A stretch of 64,000 bases of DNA, taken from positions 1,984,001 to 2,048,000 of the forward strand of contig NZ_JAVIWI010000001.1 in the NCBI RefSeq assembly GCF_034314085.1, given 5' to 3'. Source of the stretch: Undibacterium sp. 5I1. GTDB lineage: Bacteria > Pseudomonadota > Gammaproteobacteria > Burkholderiales > Burkholderiaceae_D. The notes under the pieces were generated by a model. That model searched no databases, was not told where the DNA came from, and was given only the letters and a program-made list of their open reading frames with translations. Below are positions 9,099 to 18,737 of this stretch, piece by piece. The position numbers and the translations under genes are program-made. Each line of letters opens with the position of its first letter. The stretch's first letter is position 1.

Positions 9099-9127
9099 TT
9101 GAGTCAAAGCGAATAAAACAGCAAAAT
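9099..9127 (+). promoter_or_regulatory. Possible promoter for hscA-fdx-iscX
   Basis: TTGAGT, 17-base spacer, CAAAAT, about 120 bases before hscA. The match is modest. I list it because the terminator upstream would otherwise leave hscA poorly expressed. Confidence 0.3.
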
Positions 9128-9250
9128 ACATGCTCGAAACCGGTTTATATCATCACCTCGACCACACAATAAATCGCTGACGCAGAATATCGCGTCAGAA
9201 AAAGTCAAAATATTAGTCAACTAATTGTAAACATCAAGCGATCAACACAA

Positions 9251-11113
9251 ATGGCACTACTTCAGATTTCAGAACCAGGCATGTCCACCGCGCCGCATCA
9301 GCATCGTCTGGCTGTGGGGATTGATCTTGGCACCACCAACTCGCTGGTAGCGACCGTACGTAACAGCATTCCCGAAGTGTTGAATGATGAGCAGGGTCGC
9401 GCTCTACTGCCATCGGTGGTGCGCTATTTGCCCAACGGTCATGCGCATATTGGCTATAAGGCACAAGAGGCGCAAACGATAGATCCTAAGAATACGATCA
9501 TTTCAGCCAAGCGCTTTATGGGACGCGGGCTGAAAGATATTGCCCACGCAGAAAATTTGCCGTACGACTTCCACGACGTGCCAGGTATGGTGCAAGTGAA
9601 AACCGTAGCGGGAATTAAAAGTCCGGTAGAAATTTCGGCTCAGATTTTGGCAACTTTGCGGCAGCAGGCAGAAGACGCGCTGGGTGACGACCTGGTCGGT
9701 GCGGTCATTACCGTCCCCGCTTATTTTGATGATGCGCAAAGACAAGCAACCAAAGATGCGGCAAAACTCGCTGGGTTAAATGTATTGCGTCTGCTGAATG
9801 AACCTACCGCCGCTGCAATTGCCTATGGTCTGGACAATGCGTCAGAAGGCATTTTTGCTGTGTATGACCTCGGTGGTGGCACTTTTGACATCTCCATCTT
9901 ACGCATGAGCAAAGGTGTGTTTGAGGTTCAGGCGACCGGCGGTGACTCTGCATTAGGCGGTGATGATTTTGATCACCGCTTATTTTGCTGGATCGCCCAG
10001 CAAGCGCAACTAGCGCCCTTGTCCGATAGCGATACCCGTTTGCTGATGGTGAAATCGCGCGAAGCCAAAGAAATTCTATCGACCAAAAATTCGACCATGA
10101 TCGATGCGGTACTAGAATCAGGCGAACAAGTCCATGTCACCGTCAGTGCGGCTCAGTTTGTTGAGATCACGCAAACGCTGGTGGCTAAAACGATCGCACC
10201 ATGTAAAAAAGCGCTGCGTGACGCCGGGCTGACGATCGATGATATCGATGGCGTCGTCATGGTAGGCGGCGCTACCCGCATGCCGCATGTGCGCAAAGCG
10301 GTTGGTGATTTTTTTCAGACGACACCGCTGGCCAATATCGATCCGGACAAAGTGGTCGCGCTCGGCGCCGCGATTCAAGCCAATCTGCTGGCGGGCAACC
10401 GCGCACCCGGCGATGACTGGTTACTACTCGACGTTATCCCACTCTCTTTGGGGGTGGAAACCATGGGTGGACTGGCAGAAAAAGTCATCCCACGTAATTC
10501 GACTATCCCGTGCGCACGGGCACAAGAATTTACGACGTTTAAAGATGGTCAGACTGCGTTAGCGATCCATATCGTACAAGGCGAACGCGAGCTAGTCAGC
10601 GATTGTCGCTCCCTTGCACGCTTTGAGCTGCGCGGCATTCCACCGATGGCAGCCGGTGCAGCGCGCATCCGCATTACGTACCAGGTCGATGCTGATGGCT
10701 TGTTATCGGTCGCCGCACGCGAGCTACGTTCTGGTGTTGAAGCCTCAATCACGGTCAAGCCATCTTACGGCTTGGGTGACGATGAGGTTGCCCGCATGTT
10801 GCAAGACTCTTTTGCCTCGGCAGAAGGTGACATGCAACTACGCGCACTGAAAGAAGAGCAAGTCGAAGCCGAACGTATTTTACTGGCGACTGAATCAGCA
10901 CTGCAAGGTGACGCTCAGCTTTTATCCGAAACCGAAAAAACCGCGATTGCAGGCCTGATGGATGCAGTACGCCAGCAAGCGCAAGGTAGCGACCACAATG
11001 TTTTAAAAGCAGCGATTACGGCGTTGGCGGATGGTACTGAAGAATTTGCTGCGAGACGCATGGATCAAAGCGTACGTACTGCCTTATCTGGAAAAAAATT
11101 AGACGACATTTAA
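9251..11113 (+). CDS. hscA: Fe-S assembly chaperone HscA
   Basis: 620-residue Hsp70-type ATPase (616 in E. coli) that binds the LPPVK motif of IscU and drives cluster transfer. It begins [10 protein letters not shown] as in enterobacterial HscA; the nucleotide-binding domain shows GIDLGTTNS at 23-31, the phosphate-loop YDLGGGTFD near 205 and GGATRMP near 340, followed by the substrate-binding domain. No good Shine-Dalgarno site precedes the ATG. Separated from hscB by 542 bases. Confidence 0.96.
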   Translation: MALLQISEPGMSTAPHQHRLAVGIDLGTTNSLVATVRNSIPEVLNDEQGRALLPSVVRYLPNGHAHIGYKAQEAQTIDPKNTIISAKRFMGRGLKDIAHAENLPYDFHDVPGMVQVKTVAGIKSPVEISAQILATLRQQAEDALGDDLVGAVITVPAYFDDAQRQATKDAAKLAGLNVLRLLNEPTAAAIAYGLDNASEGIFAVYDLGGGTFDISILRMSKGVFEVQATGGDSALGGDDFDHRLFCWIAQQAQLAPLSDSDTRLLMVKSREAKEILSTKNSTMIDAVLESGEQVHVTVSAAQFVEITQTLVAKTIAPCKKALRDAGLTIDDIDGVVMVGGATRMPHVRKAVGDFFQTTPLANIDPDKVVALGAAIQANLLAGNRAPGDDWLLLDVIPLSLGVETMGGLAEKVIPRNSTIPCARAQEFTTFKDGQTALAIHIVQGERELVSDCRSLARFELRGIPPMAAGAARIRITYQVDADGLLSVAARELRSGVEASITVKPSYGLGDDEVARMLQDSFASAEGDMQLRALKEEQVEAERILLATESALQGDAQLLSETEKTAIAGLMDAVRQQAQGSDHNVLKAAITALADGTEEFAARRMDQSVRTALSGKKLDDI

Positions 11114-11222
11114 GCTCTTGTGAGCTCTGTTGCAAACTGCATTTCACACTGCATTGCACACAACTTACAAGCGATCTGTCATCTGCACTAATGTCATTAT
11201 TGAGAAAAGAATAGAGAACACC

Positions 11223-11561
11223 ATGCCACAAATTATCGTTTTACCTCATCCTGTACTCTGCCCAGATGGCGCAGTGATCGAAGCCGAAGAAGGAAAATCT
11301 CTGTGTGAAGCGCTAGTAGAAAGCGATGTAGAAATAGAACATGCCTGCGAGATGTCTTGCGCCTGTACCACTTGCCATGTGGTCATACGCGAAGGATTTA
11401 AATCCTTAAACGGTTCAACTGAGGACGAAGAAGACTTGCTCGATGCGGCCTGGGGACTAGAAGCAAATTCCCGCTTGTCATGCCAGGTCAAACTCGGCAA
11501 GCAAGACATCACGATAGAAATCCCGAAATATACGATCAATCACGCACGCGAGAATCATTAA
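11223..11561 (+). CDS. fdx: [2Fe-2S] ferredoxin Fdx of the isc cluster
   Basis: 112 residues. The cluster ligands fall at Cys42, Cys48, Cys51 and Cys87, the same numbers as in E. coli Fdx (motif [10 protein letters not shown]). It donates electrons during cluster assembly on IscU. The start is ATG 11223 after AGAGAACACC; an in-frame upstream extension to 11130 has no family support. Confidence 0.96.
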   Translation: MPQIIVLPHPVLCPDGAVIEAEEGKSLCEALVESDVEIEHACEMSCACTTCHVVIREGFKSLNGSTEDEEDLLDAAWGLEANSRLSCQVKLGKQDITIEIPKYTINHARENH

Positions 11562-11589
11562 ACTCGTTGCCAGAAATGAGGAGCGCATC

Positions 11590-11784
11590 ATGAAATGGAT
11601 AGACTCTCAGCAAATAGCAGAAGTGCTGTACGATAAGTTTCCGGATATTGATCCGCTGACAATACGCTTCACTGACCTGCATCGTTGGGTCTGTGAGCTG
11701 GCAGAATTTAACGACGATCCGCAACATTCTGGCGAAAAAATTCTGGAAGGAATCCAGATGGCATGGATAGACGAAGCCCGTTAA
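11590..11784 (+). CDS. iscX: Fe-S assembly protein IscX
   Basis: 64-residue acidic protein, the usual size of IscX/YfhJ. It has the family helix pattern ([42 protein letters not shown]). IscX binds IscS and modulates sulfur delivery, possibly depending on iron. GAGGAG lies eight bases before the ATG. Last gene of the isc cluster. Confidence 0.95.
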   Translation: MKWIDSQQIAEVLYDKFPDIDPLTIRFTDLHRWVCELAEFNDDPQHSGEKILEGIQMAWIDEAR

Positions 11785-12278
11785 TTGCTTCCATAAGCAT
11801 AAACTCCCCATTATTTTCAGCAACAATACTAGATTGCCCAAGGTTTCCTTGGACGATTAAACAATACACAGGGGTAGTATTGTTCTGAAAGTACGGTAAA
11901 GCTATTAAAATAGCCGAAAAAAATCGGGACTAATTTCAGGCTTTCAACGACTATTTAGAAATCACCAGTCGAGCTATGTCCATCAAAAAATTTCTCGCTA
12001 CAGCATGGATTTTTTCTAATTTAATTAAGCAGAATCAATAAATTCTTAAACGAGCCTCGCGATCTGCCAGTTCATCAAACCCAAACGCCTATAATAGAGG
12101 CCTTTCGGCAACCGCCGGTTCAGATGACTTTAGATCGATCTGTACTAGTTACTGCACTTCATAAGCGCTACATGAAACGAGTATTCATCAAAATTAGCAT
12201 CCCTATTGAAATGGCATCTCCGGTGGAGAAACAGCTCACACATACAGCGATAATCGTATCGCCTACTACCGAGTCATT
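11785..12278. other. Intergenic region after iscX
   Basis: It contains one inverted copy of the dispersed element (11801-11884), a small GCTATT-AA-AATAGC hairpin near 11901, and a TATAAT at 12090-12095 that could be a -10 box for the next gene but lacks a good -35. Nothing else is recognised. Confidence 0.5.
11801..11884 (-). repeat. 85-bp dispersed element, copy 2 (inverted)
   Basis: Read on the minus strand: left end AACAATACTACC, internal hairpin CCAAGG-AAA-CCTTGG, GCAAT, then AAAATAATGGGGAGTTTA at the right end. The hairpin arms differ from copy 1 (CCAAT/ATTGG) but still pair fully. Confidence 0.7.
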
Positions 12279-13181
12279 ATGCTGATGCATCCATTGAAAC
12301 GCGGGCAACTCCTTTGCACAATTTTGGCCTTCTCACTTTTAAGCTGTTTGCTGACAAGCACATTGCCAGCCCACGCAGCCAATGTGGCCAATGTAGCAGC
12401 AAGCAGCTCCGACAATATGATTGTCAATATCGATGAGATGTCATCATCTGAACTACGCGACAAAATTGCTGCTGGCGCGACCACGATTCTGGTGCCGATC
12501 GGTGGTACTGAACAAAGCGGCCCGTATATTGCGCTCGGCAAACACAATACCCGCGCCTATGTGCTATCCAGACAAATCGCGCAAAAACTCGGCAATACTG
12601 TGGTAGCACCCGTGATCAGTTATGTGCCTGAAGGATCGATTCATCCGCCAGTCGCGCACATGCGATTTACCGGAACGATTTCGATTCCCGATGCGACTTT
12701 TGAATCGATTCTGGAGGCAACTGCCCGTAGTTTTAAACAACATGGTTTTCGTCATGTCATCTTTTTGGGTGATCATGGCGGTTACCAAAAAAATGAGGAC
12801 AAAGTCGCCACCAAACTCAATCGCGAATGGGCCAATGATCCTGGCTGCCGGGTGATTGCCTTGCTGGATTATTACCGAATTACCCAGACCGCTTATGTCG
12901 CAGATTTAAAGAGTCGCGGTTTTAGCGAAGCAGAAATCGGTACTCATGCCGGTCTGGCGGATACCGCATTGATGCTGGCAGTTGATAAATCCATGGTGCG
13001 CACTGAAGCTCTTGCTCGTGCCGCGAAGCCGGGACCGCAAGACGGCGTGTACGGCGACCCGCGACGCGCCACCGTAGAATTGGGACAATTAGGTGTACAG
13101 CGTATTGTAGAAACTTCCGTCAATGCCATCCGCGCAGCCTTGCGCGAGCATGAGGACGCTACGATTAACAAACGTAAATAA
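12279..13181 (+). CDS. Exported creatininase-family amidohydrolase
   Basis: 300 residues. Residues 1-33 form a signal peptide (basic start, hydrophobic stretch, cleavage near AHA-AN), so the protein is predicted periplasmic. The creatininase fold is shown by VPIGGTEQSGPYIALGKHN, near residue 70 (metal-binding Glu and His), and FLGDHGGYQKNED. Family members hydrolyse creatinine, formamides or peptide bonds in cofactor precursors (MftE). A signal peptide is unusual for the family. The next gene, 43 bases on, encodes a beta-propeller protein; the two probably form an operon. Substrate unknown. Confidence 0.85.
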   Translation: MLMHPLKRGQLLCTILAFSLLSCLLTSTLPAHAANVANVAASSSDNMIVNIDEMSSSELRDKIAAGATTILVPIGGTEQSGPYIALGKHNTRAYVLSRQIAQKLGNTVVAPVISYVPEGSIHPPVAHMRFTGTISIPDATFESILEATARSFKQHGFRHVIFLGDHGGYQKNEDKVATKLNREWANDPGCRVIALLDYYRITQTAYVADLKSRGFSEAEIGTHAGLADTALMLAVDKSMVRTEALARAAKPGPQDGVYGDPRRATVELGQLGVQRIVETSVNAIRAALREHEDATINKRK

Positions 13182-13223
13182 GCACAAATAAGCGTAAATA
13201 AGTAAGCGCAAGCAAAGGAAATA

Positions 13224-14549
13224 ATGTTGAATCTGAATAAAACGTCTGCAAAATTATCTGCCAGCAAACTCAAAGTCAGTCTCGTATCTACAGCAATCGT
13301 TGTTGTCGCTGGAGTGGGTATCACGATGGCGACCCAAGTCATCGGCGCACCTGCCACCTCGGCCGCTCCCGCAACGGTCAACGCGTTACCAGCAGCCATA
13401 GCGACGGTACCAGGCATGCCAGCGGTAATCGACCCACGCAATCTGTACAGCGAGAGCGGCAGCACGCGTTTAAGCCCCGTTGTCAGTGATCATCTGGAGC
13501 GTGTTTACGTCCCTAACCTGCGTTCAAACGACGTGTACGTGATCGATCCGGCCAGCATGAAAGTCGTCAGCAAATTCAAAGTTGGCATCGCCCCGCAACA
13601 CGTAGTTCCAGCATGGGATTTGCGTACACTCTGGGTCGCCAATAACGCCGAACGCAGCAATAACGGCAGCCTGACACCGATTGATCCCCGCACCAGCAAA
13701 CCCGGCAAATCCGTGCCGGTGGACGATCCCTACAATATGTATTTCACGCCGGATGGAAAATCAGCGATTGTGGTTGCAGAGGCTTTGCACCGGCTGGATT
13801 TCCGCGATCCGCAAACAATGGCATTGCAATACACGATTGATGCACCTAAATGCGGCGGCATTAACCATGCAGATTTTTCAATTGACGGGCGCTATGCATT
13901 GTTTACCTGCGAGTTCGAAGGCAGCGTGGCAAAAATTGATCTGGTCAACCGCAAGGTACAAGGCTATTTAAAATTAAACGTGCCTCGGACCCGCTTTAAA
14001 GAAGGCGCGGATGCAGCTGCACTGAACGGCCCTGCCGGCAGCGAAATTTGCACCTCAGCGAAAGGTATGCCACAGGATATTCGCAGTTCTCCCGACGGTA
14101 AGCGTTTTTATATCGCCGATATGGATGCGGACGGTGTGCATATCGTTGATGGCGAAGCATTTAAAGAAGTCGGCTTTATCCCGACCGGTTTGGGCGCGCA
14201 CGGTATATATCCGAGCCGTGACGGCAAACAACTGTATGTCGCCAACCGCGGCACCCACAAAATCCACGGCAAACGTCGTGGCAAAGGTGGTGTCACAGTC
14301 ATCGATTTCGCTAGCGAAAAAGTCGTAGCACAATGGCCGATTCCAGGCGGTGGTAGCCCCGACATGGGTAACGTCAGCGTTGATGGCAAATTCTTATGGC
14401 TGTCTGGCCGCTTCGATGACGTGGTCTACCGGATTGACACAACATCTGGTGCGGTCATCCAGATCGCTGTCGGACAAGAGCCACACGGTCTCACCGTCTG
14501 GCCTCAGCCGGGTAGATATTCTTTAGGACACACTGGCAATCTGCGTTAA
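13224..14549 (+). CDS. YVTN beta-propeller repeat protein
   Basis: 441 residues. An N-terminal hydrophobic segment (about residues 17-38) suggests a membrane anchor or uncleaved signal, then an Ala/Pro-rich linker. The rest is made of YVTN-type blades, e.g. VYVPNLRSNDVYVIDPASMKVV, LWVANNAER, LYVANRGTHK and FLWLSGRFDDVVYRID, as in cytochrome cd1-like and surface-layer propellers. No haem-binding CXXCH motif is present. It is probably an exported partner of the creatininase-like protein just upstream. Function unknown. Confidence 0.8.
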   Translation: MLNLNKTSAKLSASKLKVSLVSTAIVVVAGVGITMATQVIGAPATSAAPATVNALPAAIATVPGMPAVIDPRNLYSESGSTRLSPVVSDHLERVYVPNLRSNDVYVIDPASMKVVSKFKVGIAPQHVVPAWDLRTLWVANNAERSNNGSLTPIDPRTSKPGKSVPVDDPYNMYFTPDGKSAIVVAEALHRLDFRDPQTMALQYTIDAPKCGGINHADFSIDGRYALFTCEFEGSVAKIDLVNRKVQGYLKLNVPRTRFKEGADAAALNGPAGSEICTSAKGMPQDIRSSPDGKRFYIADMDADGVHIVDGEAFKEVGFIPTGLGAHGIYPSRDGKQLYVANRGTHKIHGKRRGKGGVTVIDFASEKVVAQWPIPGGGSPDMGNVSVDGKFLWLSGRFDDVVYRIDTTSGAVIQIAVGQEPHGLTVWPQPGRYSLGHTGNLR

Positions 14550-14909
14550 TGCAAATTAATGCACGTCAATGTGCATTAATGCGGTAAATAGAGTTAGCTT
14601 AAATTCACTGCGCTTGATTTCTCTCGGTCAATTGTATTTTTTGCGGCTATTAGCAAAGTGAGTTTCTTGCTTAAGCGTAAAAAGTATTTTAGTATCAATA
14701 AAATGCTTGATTAGATTCTCTTGCGTCATTTAAATCTGCTTCCCCTTCCATGCAAGTGCGTTTTTTTGCTTGATGGTGTACGTGTTGACGGTAGCAGAAG
14801 CTAGTACAGAGATCACATGCGCTAAGGCTCTGGTTGTCGTCGATATTGAGACATCCATGAGTATTCCAGTAGCACTCGCTAACAAGAAGTGATGCACAAG
14901 GATCTTGCA
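14550..14909. other. Intergenic region before the histidine kinase
   Basis: It holds the hairpin at 14555-14580 and otherwise AT-rich sequence with no promoter I would defend. AAGGA at 14898-14902 is the ribosome site of the next gene. Confidence 0.5.
14555..14580 (+). terminator. Hairpin after the beta-propeller gene, possible terminator
   Basis: ATTAATGCAC / GTGCATTAAT, ten perfect pairs with a six-base loop GTCAAT. No T run follows, so it may stabilise the mRNA end or terminate weakly. Confidence 0.4.
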
Positions 14910-16520
14910 ATGCAGTTTCAACATCTTCTTTCTGCGGTTCGCGGTCGGCTCACCTTAAGGCTGGCTATTATCCTTGCCGTAGTTTTTGGCTTGCTTGCAC
15001 CGTTTGTTATTCTCATCCCTTATTACCAAATCAGCATCGAGTCGGTAGCGCGCGAACGTACCACTGCTGATCACCAGCGCCTGGCTGATATCCTCGCCGT
15101 TATATTGAGCGAACCTCTCTGGCAAATTACGCCTGAAATCGCCAAAGTATCCAGCGAAGTGGTGTATTCCGACCCACGGGTGGCAGAAATCCGTGTAGTT
15201 ACCCTGCCCGATCATAAAGAATTTATTAGAAATGACACTCGCAGAAAATCACAAGAAGGACCGTTTAAAGTCGAGAAACGGAATATCAAACACGGTGAGC
15301 AAGTCATCGGTGAAGTAGAACTGACGTTGGCCGAGGATATCTTGCGAGAAAATCTGGCCTCAGAATTCAAACGCTATGCCAGCTCAGCCTTGGTCTCGTT
15401 GATTGTTGCGGTGGTATTTATTTTGCTGGTATTGCAATGGCGCTTGGTTCAGCCGATTAAACTCCTGATGACTGAGTCAGACCGGCTGGCCAATGGCCAG
15501 CTCAATGAGCCTATCTCGTTTAAGCGAGAAGATGAACTCGGTCATCTGGCGCTCAGCTTGGAAGCGACCCGGCAAGCACTACAAAGATCTTTCTCAGAAC
15601 TTGAAGTGAAGAATCAGCAATTACTTGAATATTCAGGCACGCTGGAATCCAAGGTTAAGCAGCGTACACAAGAATTAGAAACCCTCAATCTCACGCTCGA
15701 GACTGCGCTCAATAATGTCAACAACGCGCAAAATGAACTGGCTCGCGTTGAGCGCATGGCGGCACTCGGCTCCATGGTTGCAGGTGTCGCCCATGAACTG
15801 AATACGCCTCTTGGCAATTGCCTGTTGGTTGCCAGCACCTTAGAAGAAGAAACCAAACAACTGACGGGCCTGATGAACGCTGGCGCTATGCGCAAATCCG
15901 ATTTGACTCGTTATACCAATACCGCAAATGAGTCGACTAAATTATTGCTACGTGGCTTACAACATGCAGCTCGTTTAGTCGGCGATTTTAAACAAGTCGC
16001 GGTAGACCAATCGAGTGCCCAGCGACGTCAGTTTGGCTTACTGATTACCTTGCAAGAATTAGCTGCATTACTCAACTCCAGTTTGCGCAAAACGCCGTTC
16101 ACACTAGAACTGGATATTCCTGGAAATATTCAGCTAGACAGCTATCCCGGCCCTCTGGGTCAAGTCTTCACTAATCTGGTCAACAACGCAGTCAATCATG
16201 GCCTGGATGGCTTACCTGAGGGGCGCATGTATTGCAAGGCGCACCGTCAGGGCGACCACGTATTGATCGTGTTTGAAGATAACGGCAAAGGTATCGCACC
16301 GGAGGTCATTAAGCGCGTATTCGAGCCATTCTTTACCACCAAATTTGGTCAAGGTGGCAGCGGTCTTGGGCTGTCCATCACTTTTAATATCGTCAGTAAC
16401 GTGCTCGGTGGTGAAATCCGTGTTTCTAGCGAGCCAGGTAAAGGTGCCAGATTTGAAATCAGCATCCCGCTGGTTGCACCAGGACAAGCTAACTCAGCCA
16501 ATCCTCTGTTAAACAACTGA
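14910..16520 (+). CDS. Membrane sensor histidine kinase
   Basis: 536 residues from ATG 14910, chosen for the AAGGA seven bases upstream; ATG 14892 is also in frame. Order: transmembrane segment near residues 14-36, periplasmic sensor region, second membrane segment near 160-178, HAMP domain with RLANGQLNEPISFKREDELG, coiled coil, phosphoacceptor helix with His295 in VAGVAHELNTPLGN, then the ATPase domain with N box NLVNNAVNHG, G1 DNGKGIAPE and G2 GGSGLGLS. No response regulator gene is adjacent, so its partner must lie elsewhere. Signal unknown. Confidence 0.9.
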   Translation: MQFQHLLSAVRGRLTLRLAIILAVVFGLLAPFVILIPYYQISIESVARERTTADHQRLADILAVILSEPLWQITPEIAKVSSEVVYSDPRVAEIRVVTLPDHKEFIRNDTRRKSQEGPFKVEKRNIKHGEQVIGEVELTLAEDILRENLASEFKRYASSALVSLIVAVVFILLVLQWRLVQPIKLLMTESDRLANGQLNEPISFKREDELGHLALSLEATRQALQRSFSELEVKNQQLLEYSGTLESKVKQRTQELETLNLTLETALNNVNNAQNELARVERMAALGSMVAGVAHELNTPLGNCLLVASTLEEETKQLTGLMNAGAMRKSDLTRYTNTANESTKLLLRGLQHAARLVGDFKQVAVDQSSAQRRQFGLLITLQELAALLNSSLRKTPFTLELDIPGNIQLDSYPGPLGQVFTNLVNNAVNHGLDGLPEGRMYCKAHRQGDHVLIVFEDNGKGIAPEVIKRVFEPFFTTKFGQGGSGLGLSITFNIVSNVLGGEIRVSSEPGKGARFEISIPLVAPGQANSANPLLNN

Positions 16521-16600
16521 TCTATCGGTAATGCGCAATAAGTTTGTGTATTATCAGCTGTGCTCATGTGGTGCTTTACAACCATGAGCTTTCGCCACAC

Positions 16601-16683
16601 ATATACTCCCTATCTGTATATTTAAGCTACCCAGTCATTCCCTAGTTATTTCGACGTTTTATAGAAATAATATGGGGAGTATC
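16601..16683 (+). repeat. 85-bp dispersed element, copy 3
   Basis: Left end ATATACTCCC, TGTATATTTAAG, then TTATAGAAATAATATGGGGAGTAT at the right end (given in two parts: TTATAGAAATAATA and TGGGGAGTAT). The middle is diverged and the hairpin is weak. It lies between the kinase gene and thyA. Confidence 0.65.
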
Positions 16684-16756
16684 TAGATATTTATGTATTT
16701 GTTCATATGTTAGTCGGTAAACCGTTACAATCTCACAAAAATTTCCAAAGCTCATT

Positions 16757-17551
16757 ATGCGCCAATACCTCGACTTCATGCGCCATGTGCAACAACATGG
16801 CACTACCAAAACTGACCGCACCGGCACCGGCACCGTGTCAGTTTTTGGCTACCAAATGCGATTTGACCTGCAACAAGGCTTTCCATTGGTAACAACCAAA
16901 AAACTACATCTGAAATCTATCATCCATGAACTGATCTGGTTCTTGGCCGGCTCGACTAATACCAAATATCTGAGGGACAACGGCGTCTCGATCTGGGATG
17001 AATGGGCGGACGAGAATGGTAATCTGGGTCCGGTCTATGGCTCGCAATGGCGTAACTGGCCAGCGCCGGACGGTACTCATATCGATCAGATCAGCCAGCT
17101 CATCGCACAAATCAAAAGCAACCCGGACTCGCGCCGCTTGATTGTATCTGCCTGGAATGTAGCTGATATTCCGCAGATGAAGCTGCCGCCCTGCCATGCC
17201 TTATTCCAGTTTTATGTGGCGGATGGAAAGCTCTCTTGCCAGTTATACCAGCGCAGTGCCGATATTTTTTTAGGTGTGCCGTTTAATATTGCCTCATACG
17301 CTTTGCTGACCCATATGGTGGCGCAACAAACAGGTTTAGATGTCGGGGAATTTATCTGGACCGGCGGCGATTGCCATTTGTATTCAAACCACATGGATCA
17401 GGTCGCAGAGCAGTTATCACGCGACACCTTTGCGCCGCCAAAACTGATCATCAAGCGTCATCCGGAATCGATTTTTGATTATAAATTTGAGGATTTTGAG
17501 ATCGCAGATTACCAATTTCACCCGCATATTAAAGCGCCTGTCGCAGTCTAA
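16757..17551 (+). CDS. thyA: Thymidylate synthase
   Basis: 264 residues, identical in length to E. coli ThyA. The nucleophile Cys146 lies in [12 protein letters not shown] and the folate/dUMP-binding segments [29 protein letters not shown] and the [14 protein letters not shown] end are all present. It converts dUMP to dTMP, turning methylene-tetrahydrofolate into dihydrofolate, which the next gene's product reduces again. The operon thyA-folA has a 17-base gap. The ribosome site is weak. Confidence 0.98.
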   Translation: MRQYLDFMRHVQQHGTTKTDRTGTGTVSVFGYQMRFDLQQGFPLVTTKKLHLKSIIHELIWFLAGSTNTKYLRDNGVSIWDEWADENGNLGPVYGSQWRNWPAPDGTHIDQISQLIAQIKSNPDSRRLIVSAWNVADIPQMKLPPCHALFQFYVADGKLSCQLYQRSADIFLGVPFNIASYALLTHMVAQQTGLDVGEFIWTGGDCHLYSNHMDQVAEQLSRDTFAPPKLIIKRHPESIFDYKFEDFEIADYQFHPHIKAPVAV

Positions 17552-17568
17552 TCAGAGATTTCATCAGC

Positions 17569-18078
17569 ATGTCATCCTTCACAATTATTGTTGCGACTGA
17601 TCTCCAGCGCGGCATTGGCGTCAACAACACGCTGCCCTGGCATTTGCCAGAGGATTTGGCACATTTTAAAAATACCACCAGCGGTCACGCGATCGTGATG
17701 GGGCGAAAAACCTTTGATTCAATCGGCAGAGCCTTGCCAAACCGCCGCAATATTGTGATCTCTCGCAACCCAGCTTGGTCGCATGAGGGCGTTGAATGCG
17801 TTTCCTCATTAGAGGCAGCGCTGGCTTTGCTAAAAGATAAGACCCAAGATAACGCCAAAAATGAACAGGCGTTTATCATCGGCGGCGCAGAAATTTATCA
17901 ACAAGCCTTACCGTTTGCAAATAAACTGATCATTACAGAAATACAACAAACTTTTAATTGTGACGCTTTTTTCCCCCTGATCGAAGCGCAGGAATGGACA
18001 AAGATCAGCAGCGAACAACATCATTCTGAGAAAAGCCAGCTGGATTATGCTTTTGTCACTTATCAAAGAAATAATTAA
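17569..18078 (+). CDS. folA: Dihydrofolate reductase
   Basis: 169 residues. IIVATDLQRGIGVNNTLPWH opens the protein, the catalytic aspartate is Asp29 in PWHLPEDLAHFK, and VMGRKTFDSIG is the NADPH-binding strand. It regenerates tetrahydrofolate after thymidylate synthesis. Located 17 bases after thyA and 15 before the DUF4337 gene, so the three are probably cotranscribed. Confidence 0.97.
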   Translation: MSSFTIIVATDLQRGIGVNNTLPWHLPEDLAHFKNTTSGHAIVMGRKTFDSIGRALPNRRNIVISRNPAWSHEGVECVSSLEAALALLKDKTQDNAKNEQAFIIGGAEIYQQALPFANKLIITEIQQTFNCDAFFPLIEAQEWTKISSEQHHSEKSQLDYAFVTYQRNN

Positions 18079-18093
18079 ATCAGAAAAATACTC

Positions 18094-18663
18094 ATGTCAG
18101 ATTCAGAATTTCACGTCCACGGACCACACGACCACGAGTTAGAACATGCAGCCCATAGCAACGATAGTTTTGCGGGCAAAATTGCCGTCATGACTGCCAT
18201 CATGGCGACCGTTGGCGCATTGTTTGGCTTTGAAGGCGGCGCTACGCAAAATGACGCAGCAATGTTTAAGAACGAAGCCGCGATCAAAAAAACCGAAGCC
18301 TCCAATCAATGGAACTTTTACCAGGCAAAATCGAGTAAACAGAACTTATCTGAACTAGCGATGGTCTTACCCGGCATTGATGTAGAGAAATATAAAGCCA
18401 AGGTCGCACGCTATGAAGTTGAAAAAGAAGAAATCAAGAAAAATGCAGAGAAATTAGAAGCAGAATCCTCAGAATGGGATAAGAAATCGGAAGAAGCTCT
18501 GCATCAGCATCATCGTTGGGCGCAAGCCATGACCGCTGTGCAAATTGCGATTTCTTTAGCGGCCATCACTCTGTTGACCAAGAAAAAGTGGTTACAATAT
18601 GGTTCATATGGCGTTGCCGGAGTGGGCGTAATATTGGCAGGACTGGCCTGGTTGCATATCTGA
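18094..18663 (+). CDS. DUF4337 membrane protein
   Basis: 189 residues. A His-rich, acidic N-terminus (HVHGPHDHELEHAAH) is followed by a hydrophobic segment around residues 30-50, a charged helical region rich in Lys/Glu (coiled-coil-like, 75-140), and two membrane segments at the C-terminus. The pattern GGATQNDAAMFKNEAAIKKTEASNQWNFYQAKSSK is typical of DUF4337. Function unknown. Probably cotranscribed with folA; the link may be only positional. Confidence 0.85.
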   Translation: MSDSEFHVHGPHDHELEHAAHSNDSFAGKIAVMTAIMATVGALFGFEGGATQNDAAMFKNEAAIKKTEASNQWNFYQAKSSKQNLSELAMVLPGIDVEKYKAKVARYEVEKEEIKKNAEKLEAESSEWDKKSEEALHQHHRWAQAMTAVQIAISLAAITLLTKKKWLQYGSYGVAGVGVILAGLAWLHI

Positions 18664-18737
18664 GTAGTGAAGTAAAGCGTGGCGATAAAGAGTTACGATG
18701 AATAGTTACTGTCGCTGAGATACTTACAGGATACACA

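Larger units (their letters stand above)
8709..9250. other. 542-bp gap inside the isc cluster
   Basis: hscB and hscA are normally almost adjacent. Here the gap holds a terminator (8767-8792), a copy of the 85-bp dispersed element (8825-8910), a weak promoter candidate (9099-9127) and a hairpin CTGACGC-N8-GCGTCAG at about 9178-9199. The rest, about 8911-9098, has no open reading frame or RNA I can recognise. Confidence 0.7.
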
